Source of the DNA: Isoetes taiwanensis
Lineage: Eukaryota > Streptophyta > Lycopodiopsida > Isoetales > Isoetaceae
Assembly: GCA_021234155.1 (NCBI GenBank)
Contig: JAJEKV010000001.1
Span: forward strand, 1,115,927 to 1,179,926
Length of the DNA stretch: 64,000 bases
Direction of reading: 5' to 3'
Shown here: positions 23,971 to 37,959 of the stretch, one piece after another
How positions within the stretch are numbered: position 1 is the first letter of the stretch
Layout: every line of letters starts with the position of its first letter
Made by a program: the position numbers and the translations under genes
Notes under the pieces: generated by a model
The model's input: only the letters and a program-made list of their open reading frames with translations
The model's database searches: none
Told to the model about the DNA's origin: nothing

Positions 23971-25915
23971 TAGGAGTAACTATAATTTATACGATTGTTA
24001 TGAGACATCAATGTATTGAAACCACTTGGTGAGATTGATCTCCTCGCTAAGAAGGAATCATTACTAGGATAATTGTTAACCATGTATAAATCTAGTACCT
24101 CAAAGAATAATCAACGAAAGAAAAGAAGTAATCTAACAAGTCAGGCCAACTTGTTGCGATGACATCAATTCGATTGGTAGGAATATTCAAGAGCTAAATA
24201 ACTAAGAAAGGGGAATCTCTAGAATATAAAAAAATAGTACATGTAAGATACATCTAAAATAACAATTATAGTAATCAAATAGTCTTTTTGAGACAAAAGG
24301 AATTGTCATGATGACAAAACCTTGTGGTTTAGAATCGTTCTAACTAAGTAGGTAACCCATAACTAGATTGAAATAAATATGTGCATCCATCTTAGATGAT
24401 TATATATATCAGCTAAGGCTAGTAAATTAATGCGCTAAGTAAGAAAGCGTATAACCTCTTAAGGGGAGAGAATAGATATGGCGTTGTGTACAAGCGTCAT
24501 TAAAATCTTGAGGACCATTTTCTTTTTGAAGAAAGTGGGAGGGCTCAATCTTATGATTGAGCGTACTTGCATCAAATTGACCGACCCGGTAGAATAGAGT
24601 TCACTCGGCAATGGCGAAGAGAATAGGCGTAAGCTAGATAGATACCTTAGTGCTCGGTGGCCTTCAGCGTGCGAGGCCAGACCGGCGTAGTAGCTAACTA
24701 CACCAAGGAATGGAGCAAAACTATGGGAACAGCATAGCGACCAAGTCATCTCCAAATTACTCGGCTGTGGCTCAATGGGTGGATGCATTCTAGCCTTAGG
24801 TAAGGCGTGTGCATGCATTACAAGCTTTAATGTATCTTATAAATAAGTTACATATAGATCCTAATAATTGCATAAAGTGCATGCGTATTATATGTAAGAA
24901 ATAAGTTAAATAACAACGATAATGGAGGTAGCATGTTAATTAATCCTTCGCAAGGATGAAATTCCTTCAAGGATAGCTATATGACCTCGGGGTCCTTATA
25001 AATATAAATAGAAAATAGAATTCGGATATACTTAAGTGCATCTTAGGGATATACTTCCAAAGGGTAATGCAAGACCCAAGGAAGAGAATAAAAAGCACAT
25101 CTAATTCTTGTGTATGATAATTAAAACCTTCTCTATGTAACAATAGGTCTAAAATGGGGTTATTGTTTAAATAATCGCGATCTAAAAGTAATTAAATATT
25201 GTAAAGCTTAGAGTAAATATAATTGTACTATCGGAAGTAATGCATCCGATGCTATGATAATGTTAATTCATAAATATTACCTTAGGGTAATTATGTAAAT
25301 CACATGCATTAAAGGAGCAGCAAAAAAATCGGATTAGGGCATGTCGATTTGTGTAGATCTATAGCTTGCCTAGTTAAGTATAATCTCACGCATGCAACCT
25401 ATGAGGTAAGGGTTGCATGCGTTATTCTGCGATGATGAGATTACTACGGTGATCTCTGGGGCGTGATGGTGTAATGTCAATGTAGGCATGACCGCGGTTC
25501 CGCTTGGAAAGTCTCTTACATCCCGCGGAAGTAGGCGACCTCGAAGAAAGGAGGTCATTGAGGAATGCATTGATAGGAAAAGCACCTCTAGCCCCATATA
25601 TGCTTTGATAGGAGGAATCGGCCTTCCGCCCCATATATGGGGAAGGACCTATCCTCTACGTTGGGCAACTAAAGGTGTAGGCATGGCTGTACATACGGGC
25701 ATTATAGAGGCTGTCTCCCGGCCACGATGGAAGAATCATCCTCTTCCTATCTTAGAGAGATTAGCCATGCATTCATGTAGATAGGTGGGGTGGTCACCAT
25801 ATAACCAAAAATTTTAATTAATATAAATGGTAATAGCGTAGTGTTGACACTGCGAGGGCCAATAAGAGCTCACGGAGGGCCACGGTCGAACTGACTGAAG
25901 ACATGCAACACAAAT
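23971..25915. other. AT-rich intergenic sequence, no gene recognised
   Basis: The GC-rich block ends abruptly at about 23970. The rest has short incidental frames on both strands. An imperfect 11-bp-stem palindrome around CCCCATATATGGGG lies at 25624-25647. From about 25260 phrases such as 'attaccttagggtaattat' belong to the flank motif that also surrounds the TIR transposons. Confidence 0.4.
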
Positions 25916-28257
25916 TTTGTTATAACGTGTTGCAAGGGATGAAGAGTACCTTAGAAGTGTAAATTTTGTATGAAATTGATAAACTTTGATAAACTTAAAT
26001 GTTGTATTAAGTAAGGTTAATAATTACCTTGCGTGGATTAAGTTATGAAATCATAAGTTAATTGGATAATGAAATAGTACAGTAATGTCTTAAACATTAC
26101 CTTAGAGTAATTCTAATAATTAAGATAGTAAGTATGTAATTATAGATATTGTAAAATTAATACAGGATTTTAAGGTGCGAAGACTTGCAACACAAATTTT
26201 GTTGGAATGTGTCACCTTAAATAATAATTGTATATGAAAGTGTTAAATTGTGATAAACTAAATGTTGTGATAACGGAGACTAATAAGTACCTTGTTTTAA
26301 CACTAGAGTTGTCCCGAAGACCATTTCTGGTGACCAGAAATGGTCCACCATACCCCCTGCCACTTAAACCGATATATCTCACAAGATAAATTTTAATTTT
26401 AAAATATACCACCACTATTTGAGTCTTCACTTGATTCTTAACGACCTGTGAGAATTTCATGACCATTGGATACACCTTTATATTGGTATGATTGTTCAAA
26501 CTTTGAAGAATTTGGCAGTTTTTACAGCACTCTAAAACTGCATTCTTCAATTTTCTAGCATAAAAGTGTCTAAACCTTGCTAAATATGAAATTAATTGAT
26601 GTATTATGATAAAACATATCAATTTGCATGTTTCCATGTTTTGCCACTATCATTTGATTTTAATTGAAGTCGCCAAACCCTATTTTGCTTAAAAATCTTT
26701 GCATGAGGTTCAAAATTATTTCTCTCTTATTATTATAAGTTTTGACTTAGTTTTTGTGACAATGAGTCCTTAACTAGGTAACCTATAGTCCAAAAAATTT
26801 TTTTATGTTTATATGTTTTATTAGTATCGTTATTAATTTAAGAAATTATTTATGAGAATTCAAAATAAAAATATGGGTTAAAGTGCTTCAATAAATCCCA
26901 TCCATAAGTCTCATAAGGATAGTAAATGATGCATTCTAATCAACTCTATGTAGGAATTTACTTTATCAACATAAATATAGTGTAACTAGGGTATAACCAT
27001 GCATTATCTAGATCTAAACGAGCTCTAATATAACAGGATGAACACAAAGAAAGGTTCCAAAGTGCATTGATTATACCTTTATAGGTCTAAAACTCAACAA
27101 TAATGTAGGTAGTGATAGTTATTGATGAATAGAGGACAATATCACGAAGTTTAGCCATGACTATAAATAAATAGATCAAAAGACTTTCCGTACCTGTTTT
27201 TCTAGTTCATCTCAAAAATTAACTTATTGCACTATAATTCTTCCATAAGCCTTTTAAATGGCGCAATGTATGATAAAAAGGGATATTGAGATCCTTGTTG
27301 TGGTCTTATTAGGAAAAAAAAATGAAGAAACCTGCTTACTTTCCAATATTATAAAGTTAGACAATGTGTGGCTGCTCCAAAATGTTGTAGTCTAAGTAGG
27401 ACTTTTATGATAGGCTACCTTTGTTGGCAATATATATCTCAAATTTCATGTTAGGATAATATATTATATACAAGATTTGAATATAAATAAGCATGGACTA
27501 TGTATAGGTCCAGGATTAAACCAAATGGATTGAGAAAATTTCTCTATTTATTTGCATTGGCTCTATTCATTTTGTTCCCTACAATAATATTATGATTTCT
27601 CATCGTCTGTAAGATAATCTTTGAAAGGTGTAAGTGGACTTTCTCATACATTCAAAGTAGCCCTTAACTACTTAATTTTTGTGCTCCGATATCACCTTTT
27701 AGATAGACAATCCTCCCTAATCAACAAATGTTATCATATATAATGTGATATAAACTATATTCTAAAGAATTGATTAAGATGATGATGTTCTTAACTTTTA
27801 ACTGAGAGGTCATGTGGACCAATAATTGGCATCGTCATAGCAGTCTAGCTTGATCTTCTTTAGGCATATCTTTTCATATTTTTCCTTGGTTCATCTTGCA
27901 TTGCTATCTTAACTTTGGGAAGCTTTGAAATATGGTGTTTGACGTTCATTTTCAAGGCACAAATCTAGAGATCAAATATGGAAAATATTTGATGATAACT
28001 TGGAACTAATACTAAAAGTTTTAGCCCAAACCTAGCAATAGATATTTTTTAGTGATAGAGGATCTCATGAAATATTAATATCCTCAAACCCGCTTTGAGA
28101 TCAATAAGGTAAAAAGTTATTGATTTAAAATGAACACATGGACCCGATAATGGTCTTATGTCTGAAACCTTTATTGATTTATCATGATCGTGCCTTTTGC
28201 TCTTTTTCTTTACTTGTTTTTTCATTGGTTTCATATCCATGTAAGCATTATATATTA

Positions 28258-31200
28258 CTAGTAACAGTGCCCAGCGTTGCTGGCAGAAGTTTGTAATCTG
28301 TAAATGATAATCCTGCAGATTCACTTTGGAAACACGATGTCTTGACTTTGTTCACTCTTAATCTAATGCATGATATCAAGTGTTATATGCAACTCCCACT
28401 TTTTAATATCTTCTCACTGTCATGTTAGATCAATAGGCAATATCTCATAGCCAAGACATAAGGCAAGGCTATAAGAAATCTATACACGTAGAAATCTCTA
28501 TCTATGAGAAGGTGAACACTTTATCGTCCCATGAATTGTATTCACGACTTTGGAAATAGTTCACAAAGCTTTTTGCATAGACAATGGTTGGTTCATTGAG
28601 CTTTGCCTAGACAATGGTACAACCACATCCTTGAAAACCACCCCTTTTTGAGGTTTAATTTCATTACATTCATGACATTTGCTTTCCACTAAACCACCAA
28701 ATCAAATCTGGTTTGTTCATGATACCAATAAGAACTTACATAATATTTTACCTTAATGATAAGACCGGTGGTAAGACTAAGGAGAATGGAAAGATAAGTA
28801 ATGAAACACATGCAATAAAACTTACATAATGTCATCAGTAATTAATAGCAATGGTTGAAAATTCCAAATGCCTACCTCAAGTTCATGTAGCAATAGTAAT
28901 TAATAACAATGGTTGAAAATTCCAAATGCCTACCTCAAGTTCATGTAGCAATAGTAGAAAATTTTAAACGCCTACCTCAAGTTCATGCATAAAGAAACAT
29001 GGAGTTTTCCCTTGGGATGGAGTTTTCCCCACCTTTGTATATGATCTCTTGTTCATTTTCTAAATATTCAAGTGACAATTTACTTAATAAAAAGAAGAGT
29101 ATATTTTAAAGCACGTCTTCTATATCCGCATCTTCTATACCCACATCGTTTCCAAGGATCATCCTCCAAGGCCATTTCCAAATACAGGTATTACGTAACT
29201 GTAGTCAAACAGCAATTGCAGTCAAACAGCAACATCTAACTAAAATTCACCATATAACAAAGGCAAAATTCAAGCTGTTATTTTATTTTCAAATGAACTT
29301 TGTGTAGATAATAATAATACTGTACATGGTTCAAAACTTAGACAAAAAAAAAATATTTGCACTTAGAAAAAAAATACTTGCACAACATAATCACACCAGC
29401 TAGAAGTAACAATTCACATTCGCACTGAGGCGTCAGTGCCAATTTTTTCCATTTTATGATAGCTAGCATAAGATCCATATTAGCTAGCATAAGATCTGCA
29501 TCTTGCAAGTTGTTTGGCTCACAGGCAATAAAACTTTCTAGTCTGCATTATTCTATGGCAAATCATCCACCAAAAATGATGATGGATATGTTTCTTCATT
29601 GGCCATATTCCAAAACCATACGTACATCTCTGCAATAGTTATAAGGCATCAAGTCAATGCATAAATTATGCTATATATCATTAAAAAAAAAGGTAAAACT
29701 GATCAGTAACAGTTGCAAGCTTTGTAACTTATGAACATTAAAGCCTGTAGAAAAAAAGGTAAAACTAATCAGTGACAGTTCCAAGCTTTGTAACTTATAA
29801 ACATTAAAGCCTGTAGATACTTGTTTCCAGAAACACGCATTTCTTTTGCATTGTGTTGTCTTGTTGCTTGAATCTCCAGCTTTTGCTCTCCTTTTTGTCA
29901 CCACATTTTTAGTCACCACATAGGATATTAAATATGAGGATTTCGTAGATTAACTGGATCACTTAACCGCTTAATTATATCATAGGCTTTCAGATACATA
30001 ATACAACAGTTTGAATAATTCGAAGCTAAGTATTTTGCTCCTGATAGGAGACGGAGAAGACGGAGAAGATGCTGCTCCTCCAAGTGTTCACGTGATAGAT
30101 GAGATTGCAGATAAGTCCAAGATTTACACGGCTCTAACTAAGGCATATTTTCTTCTAGATTCATGATTCAAACCATTGTCAAATAAATAGAGATGTCTTT
30201 TTGTGCCCTGAGGTAAGTTCCCATTTGCCAGACTGCTCATGACAAAATCAAGTAGAAACCCTATTAAAGACAACTCAAACTTGAATATCTTAGCCATAAG
30301 CATCAATCTGATCAAGGTCGTTCTTGGATCCCTGCAAATGTCCTCTTTTCCTTTACGGTGCTGTCCCAGTGATATGTCTAGCTAATTGTGTGACTTAAAC
30401 ATTTTAGCTCGATTATAACCAAAACTTACATGGAAATCTCAGCTCAGATTGGACGCTTAGGAGCTCCCAAGGATATTTCCCTTGCAATGCTGGTCTTCAA
30501 GCTCGAATACAACAAAATTGGAAATAGTGAGACTCTTTTGAATAGTCGCGTCTTGAGCAAGCTGCCATCACAAAAATATGTATGCGGTAATACTGAGAGG
30601 CGAAAACCCTGGAACAAAGGGTGCTTAGCTCTACTGAAGAAAAAACTCTTTTGTTTTTTTATTTTAATTGATCAATGTGGGCCGCCCGGCACAGAGCTCA
30701 CAAAGCCCAAAAGCCTACCACGGTTTTTGATCTGCCATAACTCAGAGCTGCAAGCAGATGACGCCACCTCAACCCTCTGCCTCAACGTCTTCTCATCAGT
30801 TAGAGTAACTTTTTCTTCACGCCAGTACAAATCATTCAGTTTCTTAATAAGCACTGCCTCATTGCACAAACTGTCTCTCACTTGTATCTTAATGGAAAGC
30901 TCCTCATCGTGTGATCCCAGCTCTGCATTGCTTTTCACAGTGCCCAAGCGGAGGAATTTCCATTAATTGTTTGCTCATATGAGCGTTTTGAGAATTTTGA
31001 TTTTGCGAGTGAATCTCCAACTTGCAATTTATAATGCAAGACTCTATGCTAGTTGTTCTCTATTCTGCAAAGGAAGCTTATCTCACTTCTAAATAGTAAG
31101 AATTTTGATTTTTGAGAGTGAATCTCCAACTTGCAATTTATAATGCAAGGCTCTATGCTAGTTCTCTATTCTGTGAAGGAAGCTTCCAAATAATGGCAGG

Positions 31201-32141
31201 ATGCTACATGGGAATGAATGGAGGATAAGAACAACTGCAAGACCCCACAACATATCTCCAAACTATCAAAATGGAAGAAACATGCAAACATAAAACATTA
31301 ATGCATTAGCGTCAAACTATGAGTAGCTATGCCATGAATTAATAGATTCTCTAAGCATACATTTATTTCGTTTGAGAGCACAATTAAGAGCACATGCCAT
31401 AGATGTCAACAAACAAAAACTTCTTTCTGCCTCTGCCATAGAAAATCACGCAGGGCCAATATTTTGCAAATCATGCAGGCCTCTAAGAAAAAAAGCTATG
31501 CCGCTGAAGCTATAGCGACTCATTTCATCAAAGTAAAGGTTGCTTCTGTTGTTTTGCGGGGACGGACTTCAAACACGCTTGATTTCTAATCTGCGGATCT
31601 CACAAATTACGGACAATTATTCTTTCTACATGCACACAAATCAGCATTTGCACAGAAAAAGTTGTAAATAGAAGGTTCATAGCCAAAATCTAGATATATA
31701 AATATTATGACTGATATGAATTGGATATTAAGATTGAGGAGACAATTTCCTAAAAGAGGCGCCTACGCCAGATTTTGATTTACTGATGGCATGGCCAGGT
31801 TATAAAGAATACTTAATTTACTGATGGCATGGAGCTCGAAGTTAATGTTGGTAGCAGAGCAGTTTTAAAACCTAGGAAGATTGCAGCAGAGTAAGTCCAC
31901 TGCTAAGTTAGTAGCATTATGCAATGAAATATCTGTGTTTGTTCCACCTAAATGCAACGTGCAATGCAGCCGAAAGGATTCCCGACTATAACTCTGTATT
32001 TTAAGCCCAGAAATTGAAATAAACGTGGAAAAATGCTTACCTGGTCAAGATTGGAACGATCTGACCATCCGATAGCTAGATCTTATCTCCACCGTCTAGA
32101 TTAGGGCGGGATGCAACACCCTATAACATTATAATATAGGA
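28258..32141 (-). mobile_element. Non-autonomous Helitron B, copy 2 (3884 bp)
   Basis: On the minus strand the element starts TCCTATATTATAATGTTATA at 32141, preceded by A. It ends with the hairpin GCCAGCAACGCTGGGC (28284-28269), a spacer and CTAG at 28261-28258, followed by T. The related transposon at 53-55.6 kb has the unoccupied junction near 55036/55037 ('...aatgtga' then 'ttttttggagg'), which supports the limits. Its ends resemble those of Helitrons A and C. There is no Rep or helicase coding. Confidence 0.88.
30419..30966 (-). pseudogene. Coding-like captured fragment in Helitron B, copy 2
   Basis: An open frame of 91 codons (30947-30672) reads from GTVKSNAELGSHDEE through KIQVRDSLCNEAVLIKKLN to ELWQIKNRG. 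It continues upstream in frame to at least EIPPL. After stops, the downstream part reads like a second piece ending at a GTAAGT donor. Its orientation matches the Helitron. I do not recognise the protein. The fragment could be host exons captured by the element, or an element-specific frame. Confidence 0.35.
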
Positions 32142-32793
32142 TTTTTTCAATGACATACTATTTCAATAAATTTCTTTCAAATATAACAAAATAGACATCA
32201 ATTAAAAGTTGCTTAAAAGTGTTATTATAAGTTAAAGCTGAAGCTTCAAATTACAGCCCAACAAATATTTTTTATGCATGGACCAATTAGTCAAGTACTT
32301 ATATACCAAATTTGAAGTAAAAAATCATTTTCATGCAAAAGTTATAGAATTTTAATTGAAATGACCTTACGGGAACCATTATTGGTCCTAAGAGAATGAA
32401 ACTTTTTTGACCACTGTCATGTTTGGTGGCTATATCTTCCTTTCTAGACTTCGGATTGGAACAAGGTTTTTTGTGTATTAATCCTTATCTCGTATAGAAA
32501 AATATCATTATAATGAAAAAAAATAAAAAAAATCCTTTTATTGAGACAGTTTTACATTATGTAAACATGAAGCAAACTGGACTTGACCCCCCTTGATTCA
32601 TCTAAACATAACTTTCAATTTTGGGGGTATATGCATTTTTAACTATTTTTTCCCCTGTGCAACATGACTGCCATATATTAACATGTAGAAAGGGTTTAAG
32701 CTTGAATTTTATGTCATTGATTTTATATGAATTTTAAAACGAACTGTACAAATGAACCATTTATGGTCCATCAAGGGACAACTCTAGTGTTAA

Positions 32794-33330
32794 TAGAAGT
32801 TACGATTTGACAAGTTATTTGATAATGTAATGGCATAATAATGATTTAATAAAATCCATTCTAGATTAAGCTATATAATATCTAGATCAAATATATAATA
32901 TCGTTATATCAAACAAAGTATAGCAATGCTAGGCAATTTTTCAATTATCAAAATTGGACAATGGGCGTGTAAAAACCCTAGAAGATTCCAATGTTGGGGC
33001 CTCATTCTAAGAACTTAAATTATTCTTGAATACTTGAAACAACATCAGTGTTGCCCATATGGGGCGTCAACTATGATGTAAAATAGTCGTTAGAAGGGAT
33101 TATACGGTTTAAATTCAAGGAAGTTATAGTGGGCGTGTATGTATGTACAATTTTAGTAGCTTATTGCCCTAGGACTAGATGGTTAGTAAAAGATCTTGAT
33201 TTGAGTGCAAAGGCGCCCACCTTATATTGCCAACATATGCCCGGCGTGTACCCAAGCAAGGCCTTCGAATTCCATGTGTGGGGGGCCACTTGCAATATAT
33301 CCATCAATGCCTTAGAAACATTTTTCACAA
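32794..33330. other. Sequence between TIR element and LTR, no gene
   Basis: The host flank after the transposon. It is AT-rich and only partly alignable to 6864-7250. Open frames at 33129-33353 and 33161-33346 overlap on opposite strands and are not credible genes. Confidence 0.4.
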
Positions 33331-33914
33331 CAGTTTTTAAGCACAATCTTTAACCCATTAAAGGTCTCCATCTTTGGGTCTTTGACCATCTTAGTAAACC
33401 CTAAGGATAAGGCATAGTATCATCAATTTATAAAAGCCTTTACATAAGGCACCAAACCCTAACATCATTTTTCCTTTTTGCCATTTTTTTTCAATTTAAC
33501 TTTAACATCGTTTAACATCGTTTAACACTTGAGGCGTCAACCTCAACTCCCACTTGAATAGGGAGAGGTGCGCCAGGCAGCTTTGTAATGGATCGTCCAA
33601 AAACGTAAGAGTAATGGTGCACATGGCCCCACATTTCAAAGACCGTTCCTCGGCCCAATTAATGAGATCGACATGGACACCTTTGGATGCAATTGACAGG
33701 AGTGAATCCAAACTAGGGATCAGGTATTTGTGGGTCGACCCGGTTCAAATATTGTGTCATAAACCTATATCCATCGATAGCCATAAATAATGTGCAGCCT
33801 TTTAGCCTATTAGATGTCAATCCCTAACCTCAGTCTCCATCTTAGATCTTACTTGTGAGATTAACCTAACTAAAGAACCTAACTCATCATATCAGATAGA
33901 TTAGTTCTTTATTA

Positions 33915-36900
33915 TCTTATATTATAATGTCATCATAATGGACCATCGCCTAATGTGGAATGGGCTTAGATCTATTTGGGCCACGTGGCATCATCGCCTG
34001 TTCTTCCCAAAACTATCTTCTAGAGTAAAAGTTATCCAAGAGCATGGCGGCCATGTTGCGAAAACTGCCGCTCACTTTTTGAATCAATCTTCTCTGCGCG
34101 GTTGAAGAGATAGTCCAAGATGGTCGGAAATTGAAGCGCTTTTGGTTCGGATAGTCCAAGATAGGATATATAGGATCATTCCGGTAGGTCGGAGGAGGCG
34201 GGGACTAGGGTTTTGTTGGGCCATTTTAGCGTCCTGAGAGATAGCACGGGGAGGCATTTTGTTTCAACGCTTCATAGAGTCTTTGTTTGTATCGATTTGG
34301 AAGGATGCGTACCCACATGCCAAGAATCTGTGTTTATTAGGGGTTGAATCTAAACCTTGTGTGCCGGATTCGCCTATCGTGTTGTGACGAAGTCCTCTAT
34401 CAACAATCTTGCAACTTGCGTATCTTATAAAACTTATGCGTTTTTTCTATCTTATATAACGTTCTCCTATCTGAGAGGAAAGATAACCCGGCACAAAAAA
34501 AACACTTCAGGTAAGCTTTCTCTACGCCTTACACTTTGTTACGGCACTTAGAGAGCACGAAAGTGGCAACCCTTCCCGGCTTTGTGATCTCTCGAGGATT
34601 TTTAGTCTTTGAATTGCACTTTCGCTCACTGCGGTAGAGATGATTTGAGCAAGATTTGGCCGAGAAAAATACTCCGGTTCTTGCATCTCAACCCGGAAGT
34701 AATTTGTGTTGCAAAGACCCCTTTGTTGGATGATACCATCGGCCTTGAAAATTTCTTTTTGCCTGAGGAAGGATGGGAGAGAGGCAGTCTTGGTCCCCGA
34801 GAAAACTCAAGAAGGCAGATGATTTAGGAAAATGAGCATCTGCAGAGGTCGAGATGAAATGTTGGGTTGCCACGAGATGATGTTGTGGGCTTGTAGATAA
34901 TGATGGGGAAGAGCTTTGATTTGCCCGGTTGTGTTGTGGCTTTAAAGATATGAAGCGTGATGCAAATAGGGTAGATTTGATCGCGGAAGTGCGTGCCAAA
35001 AAGGAGGTCAAGAAGATGGCATTTCATGAGAATAATGCAGATTTTGCTGATTCTTTGGGCCAATCTTTGCTTAAGATGGCGCTAAAAATTTCGGATGCGG
35101 GGAAACCACGGATGCTCATTTTTGCTGCTATCTCGCACAAGTTAAGATAGCTTGAAAATGGCACTTCCTCGGGTTTGTAGAACCAGGCGCCATTTCAAAT
35201 CTATCTTACAATGTTGTTGTTTCTACCTTTATAAAAATGGTTCACGTTTTTAAAGGATTTTTATGATTTACCGCAAAAATAAAAAAAATAAACCTATGTT
35301 CTTTTTACTTTGCTTTATTGGATATATGTGCTATGGTTTTTATTTTACTAAAACATGAAGATGTATGGATTGCGCTTCCAAAAATTTATCTGCTACTAGC
35401 TATTAAGTTCAAAGTTTCCCATCATAGTTGTTTTGTCATGCTAGAAGCCATTTAATGTGGATGGGATTCAAGAAAATCAATTTCGAATAGATTCATGTTC
35501 AAAGAATATTATATATTTGAATAAACAAAAACACTATTTTTTAAAGCCAAGGTATGTTATGAAAAGGTCTATTTAAAGAAGGGGCAAAATTTGAACTCAA
35601 TGCATAAAAACGTTTTTTTTAAAAGATATGGCTATGAAGGTTTTACATTAATTATTAGAATTTGAAAGAACCTAAAACGCCCCTTTGCTATATGTAGGAC
35701 AATAATGGTAGTCAATCAACATTTTGATCCACATACCTTCTTCTTGATGTGTTTGAACAAAAATTCTATGTGAAAATGCAACGATTCTGTATCTTTAATG
35801 TGGCCACTCATCGCTCCTTGACCGCTATTTCTTCCTTAGGTTTATCTTAACCAATTATTATCAGCACATAATGTTGCAAACTGGTAAAATAACATTATAT
35901 GTGCTTGGTTCGATTTTGAGGTTATGACTGCTTCTGAGCCTCCTATCTTCTCTTGGATTATAGGGTCGTGATTATACTATACTCATTATAATAGGGTATC
36001 TCTGCATAGGCATCCTCTTTTCGCTAATTGTTAGAGAGAAAGCATGCCCATGCAGACGTAATTATTATTTGGAGATTTCTTTGGGTGTTTCCATGCAATC
36101 AGATTTGCATCTTTGGTAGAGCGAAGAATTATGCATATCGGGCAAAGGCTTTTCCATCTAAGTGCTATGGTGGTGCAAATCAGGCCAAGGCTTCCCATCT
36201 AAGTGCTATGGTGGTGCAAATGAGACAAAGTCTTTCCATCTGTGTGTTTGTTTGCCAATAAATTCCTCTTATGTATTCTACTTTTATCATCAATGGAGGA
36301 GGTATTTGGGCAACCTGGGGGTGAATGCAAAGGTTTGTATGGCGCAATTTCATATCTCACATTTATCGAGAGAGCCTCATGGGACGCAACAAACAATATG
36401 ACGCAATTTCATATCTCACATTTATATCTGAGCCTCATGGGCACAACAAACAAACATCAGTGCATTAGCCTCATGGGCACAACAAACAAAGATCAGTGCA
36501 TTAGCGGGGAGGTAAGATGAAGCAAACGCTTCTCCTTTTTCTGACAATGAATGCACGAGACTTGATTCTTGGGTTGCTTCAACTTGCAACCACAATTACA
36601 GATTATGTTGTATATTGGCATACAAGCAATAAGATCATAATAAGATCATATTGATATGACAGTTAATGTAGTTGGAATGATCTTTAACATTTTTAAAATT
36701 GCTTATAGCAATGCATAAAAATGAAGTGATGATGCATTGGAAAGTTCATTCAATGCTATAAAAATGGATGGTTCTATATCCAAGGTGAAAAAACATTGAG
36801 CATTAGAAAAACATTGTCTTTTTTAGCATTGTCCAAGCTTTTTTAACAATCTTTGTCTACAATCACATGTAAAGCCCACCAACGATGGGCAATTTACTAG
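33915..36900 (+). mobile_element. Non-autonomous Helitron A, copy 2 (2986 bp)
   Basis: It starts TCTTATATTATAATGTCATC after host A. It ends with the hairpin GCCCACCAACGATGGGC (36874-36890), AATTTA and CTAG (36897-36900) before host T. The insertion point is identical to copy 1, so the insertion predates the duplication. It is about 127 bp longer than copy 1 through many small indels. The coding-like run 34640-35150 (plus strand) includes RDANRVDLIAEVRAKKEVKK and SLGQSLLKMALKISDAGKPR. It is unrecognised and broken by stops. Confidence 0.9.
36150..36500. repeat. Short tandem repeats within Helitron A, copy 2
   Basis: The same units as at 9740-10095: 'ccatctaagtgctatggtgg' and 'cctcatgggcacaacaaaca'. 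Confidence 0.75.
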
Positions 36901-37959
36901 TTTATTATGTTGATATGATGGACGGATGGATTCTGTGAACTCATTGTATGGGGAAGGGGGGTAGAGACTTAAAGCTTAGTAGATGATGCTCCTAGTTAGT
37001 CCCTCTTAGTGCATTACTAGATTTCGGCCTGTGTACAAGAACCCCACCTGGTTGTGGGTGAAGGGGCCGACCGGGCTTAGAATGAGGTTCGATGTTCGAC
37101 CCTTGACCAGATCCCTCTCGGTGTGTAAGGCCTCACCGGGGATCGAGAGTGACTAGGTCTAATGGCTTGCCACTGAGTGTGGGTAAGGCATGGGCTCGAC
37201 ACCGTGGGGTGGAGTTCACCTTCCAGATGGGTTAAGTCGAATAAGGGCGTTGGCCCTCTAGTCACCTTGGGTCAGCATGTAGATCTCGGAGGGAGTGAGC
37301 CCCTATCTGCCCCATCGGGACTGGGGAGATGTAACCCAGAATAGCCCTTTGGCTATGCCACGGTCAGTCCCAACACTTTTCAACCTACTCCCCGCAAAGT
37401 GTGCATGGGAGGGGGCGGATGGAGTGGACAACCCAATGCCATGTTCTTATGCCAGCCCAATCCATTGTCATGATTCATGCACGCAATGAACTCGAGGCCC
37501 AAGCTTGTAAGGGTCTATCCACAGTAATGCGAGCCTTGGGTAGGAACTTCCCTTTGTATTGTGCTGATCTTTGTCTATGCAGAGATATGTGGTGAGCCAT
37601 CCTTCGAGATGGTCATGATGTGCTTTGATGTATATGTACTTACATATGTTTACGCTTCCGCAGCTAGGTAGGCCCTGAGGGAGACAGGGTAAATGACACC
37701 TTCATTCTTCCCACTGGATTGCAGTGATGTGTGGAGGGCCTTGTATCAGCGTGGAGCTGGTATAGGGGATGAACTCCTGTTTGTATACGATGAGTGCACC
37801 GTATATGAGTAGGGGACGTCACATCACCTATTGAGGAGTCATATCTACTACCCATGGGGAGTTTACTCCCACCTTCTACCATTTTCAAAATATTGTATAT
37901 TTCAGAAAATATTCTATTTTTTACTGAGATGCTTACCCTGAGCATCTAGAACATGCCTG

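Larger units (their letters stand above)
26301..32789. mobile_element. Non-autonomous TIR DNA transposon (CACTAG ends, TTAA flanks), copy 2, with Helitron B inside
   Basis: The left end CACTAGAGTTGTCCC (26301) and right end GGGACAACTCTAGTG (32775-32789) are exact inverted repeats. TTAA abuts both (26297-26300, 32790-32793). Just inside the left end, 26319-26345 is a perfect 13-bp-stem palindrome with a 1-nt loop (GACCATTTCTGGT and its complement). The right side has a weaker 'gggaaccattattggtcc'. Subtracting Helitron B leaves about 2.6 kb with no transposase frame. Confidence 0.9.
33330..37823 (+). mobile_element. LTR (probable Ty3/gypsy type), copy 2, interrupted by Helitron A
   Basis: Same LTR as 7250-11400, ending '(tat)gagtaggggacgtcaca' at 37823. 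The start is approximate. As in copy 1, the next bases (tcacctattgagg) are not a primer binding site. Confidence 0.6.

Noticed and set aside
30430-30966. 178-codon plus-strand open frame in Helitron B
   Set aside because: It is antisense to the more protein-like minus-strand frame, starts inside it, and is not open in the duplicate copy at 4.5-5.0 kb. It is most likely a shadow.
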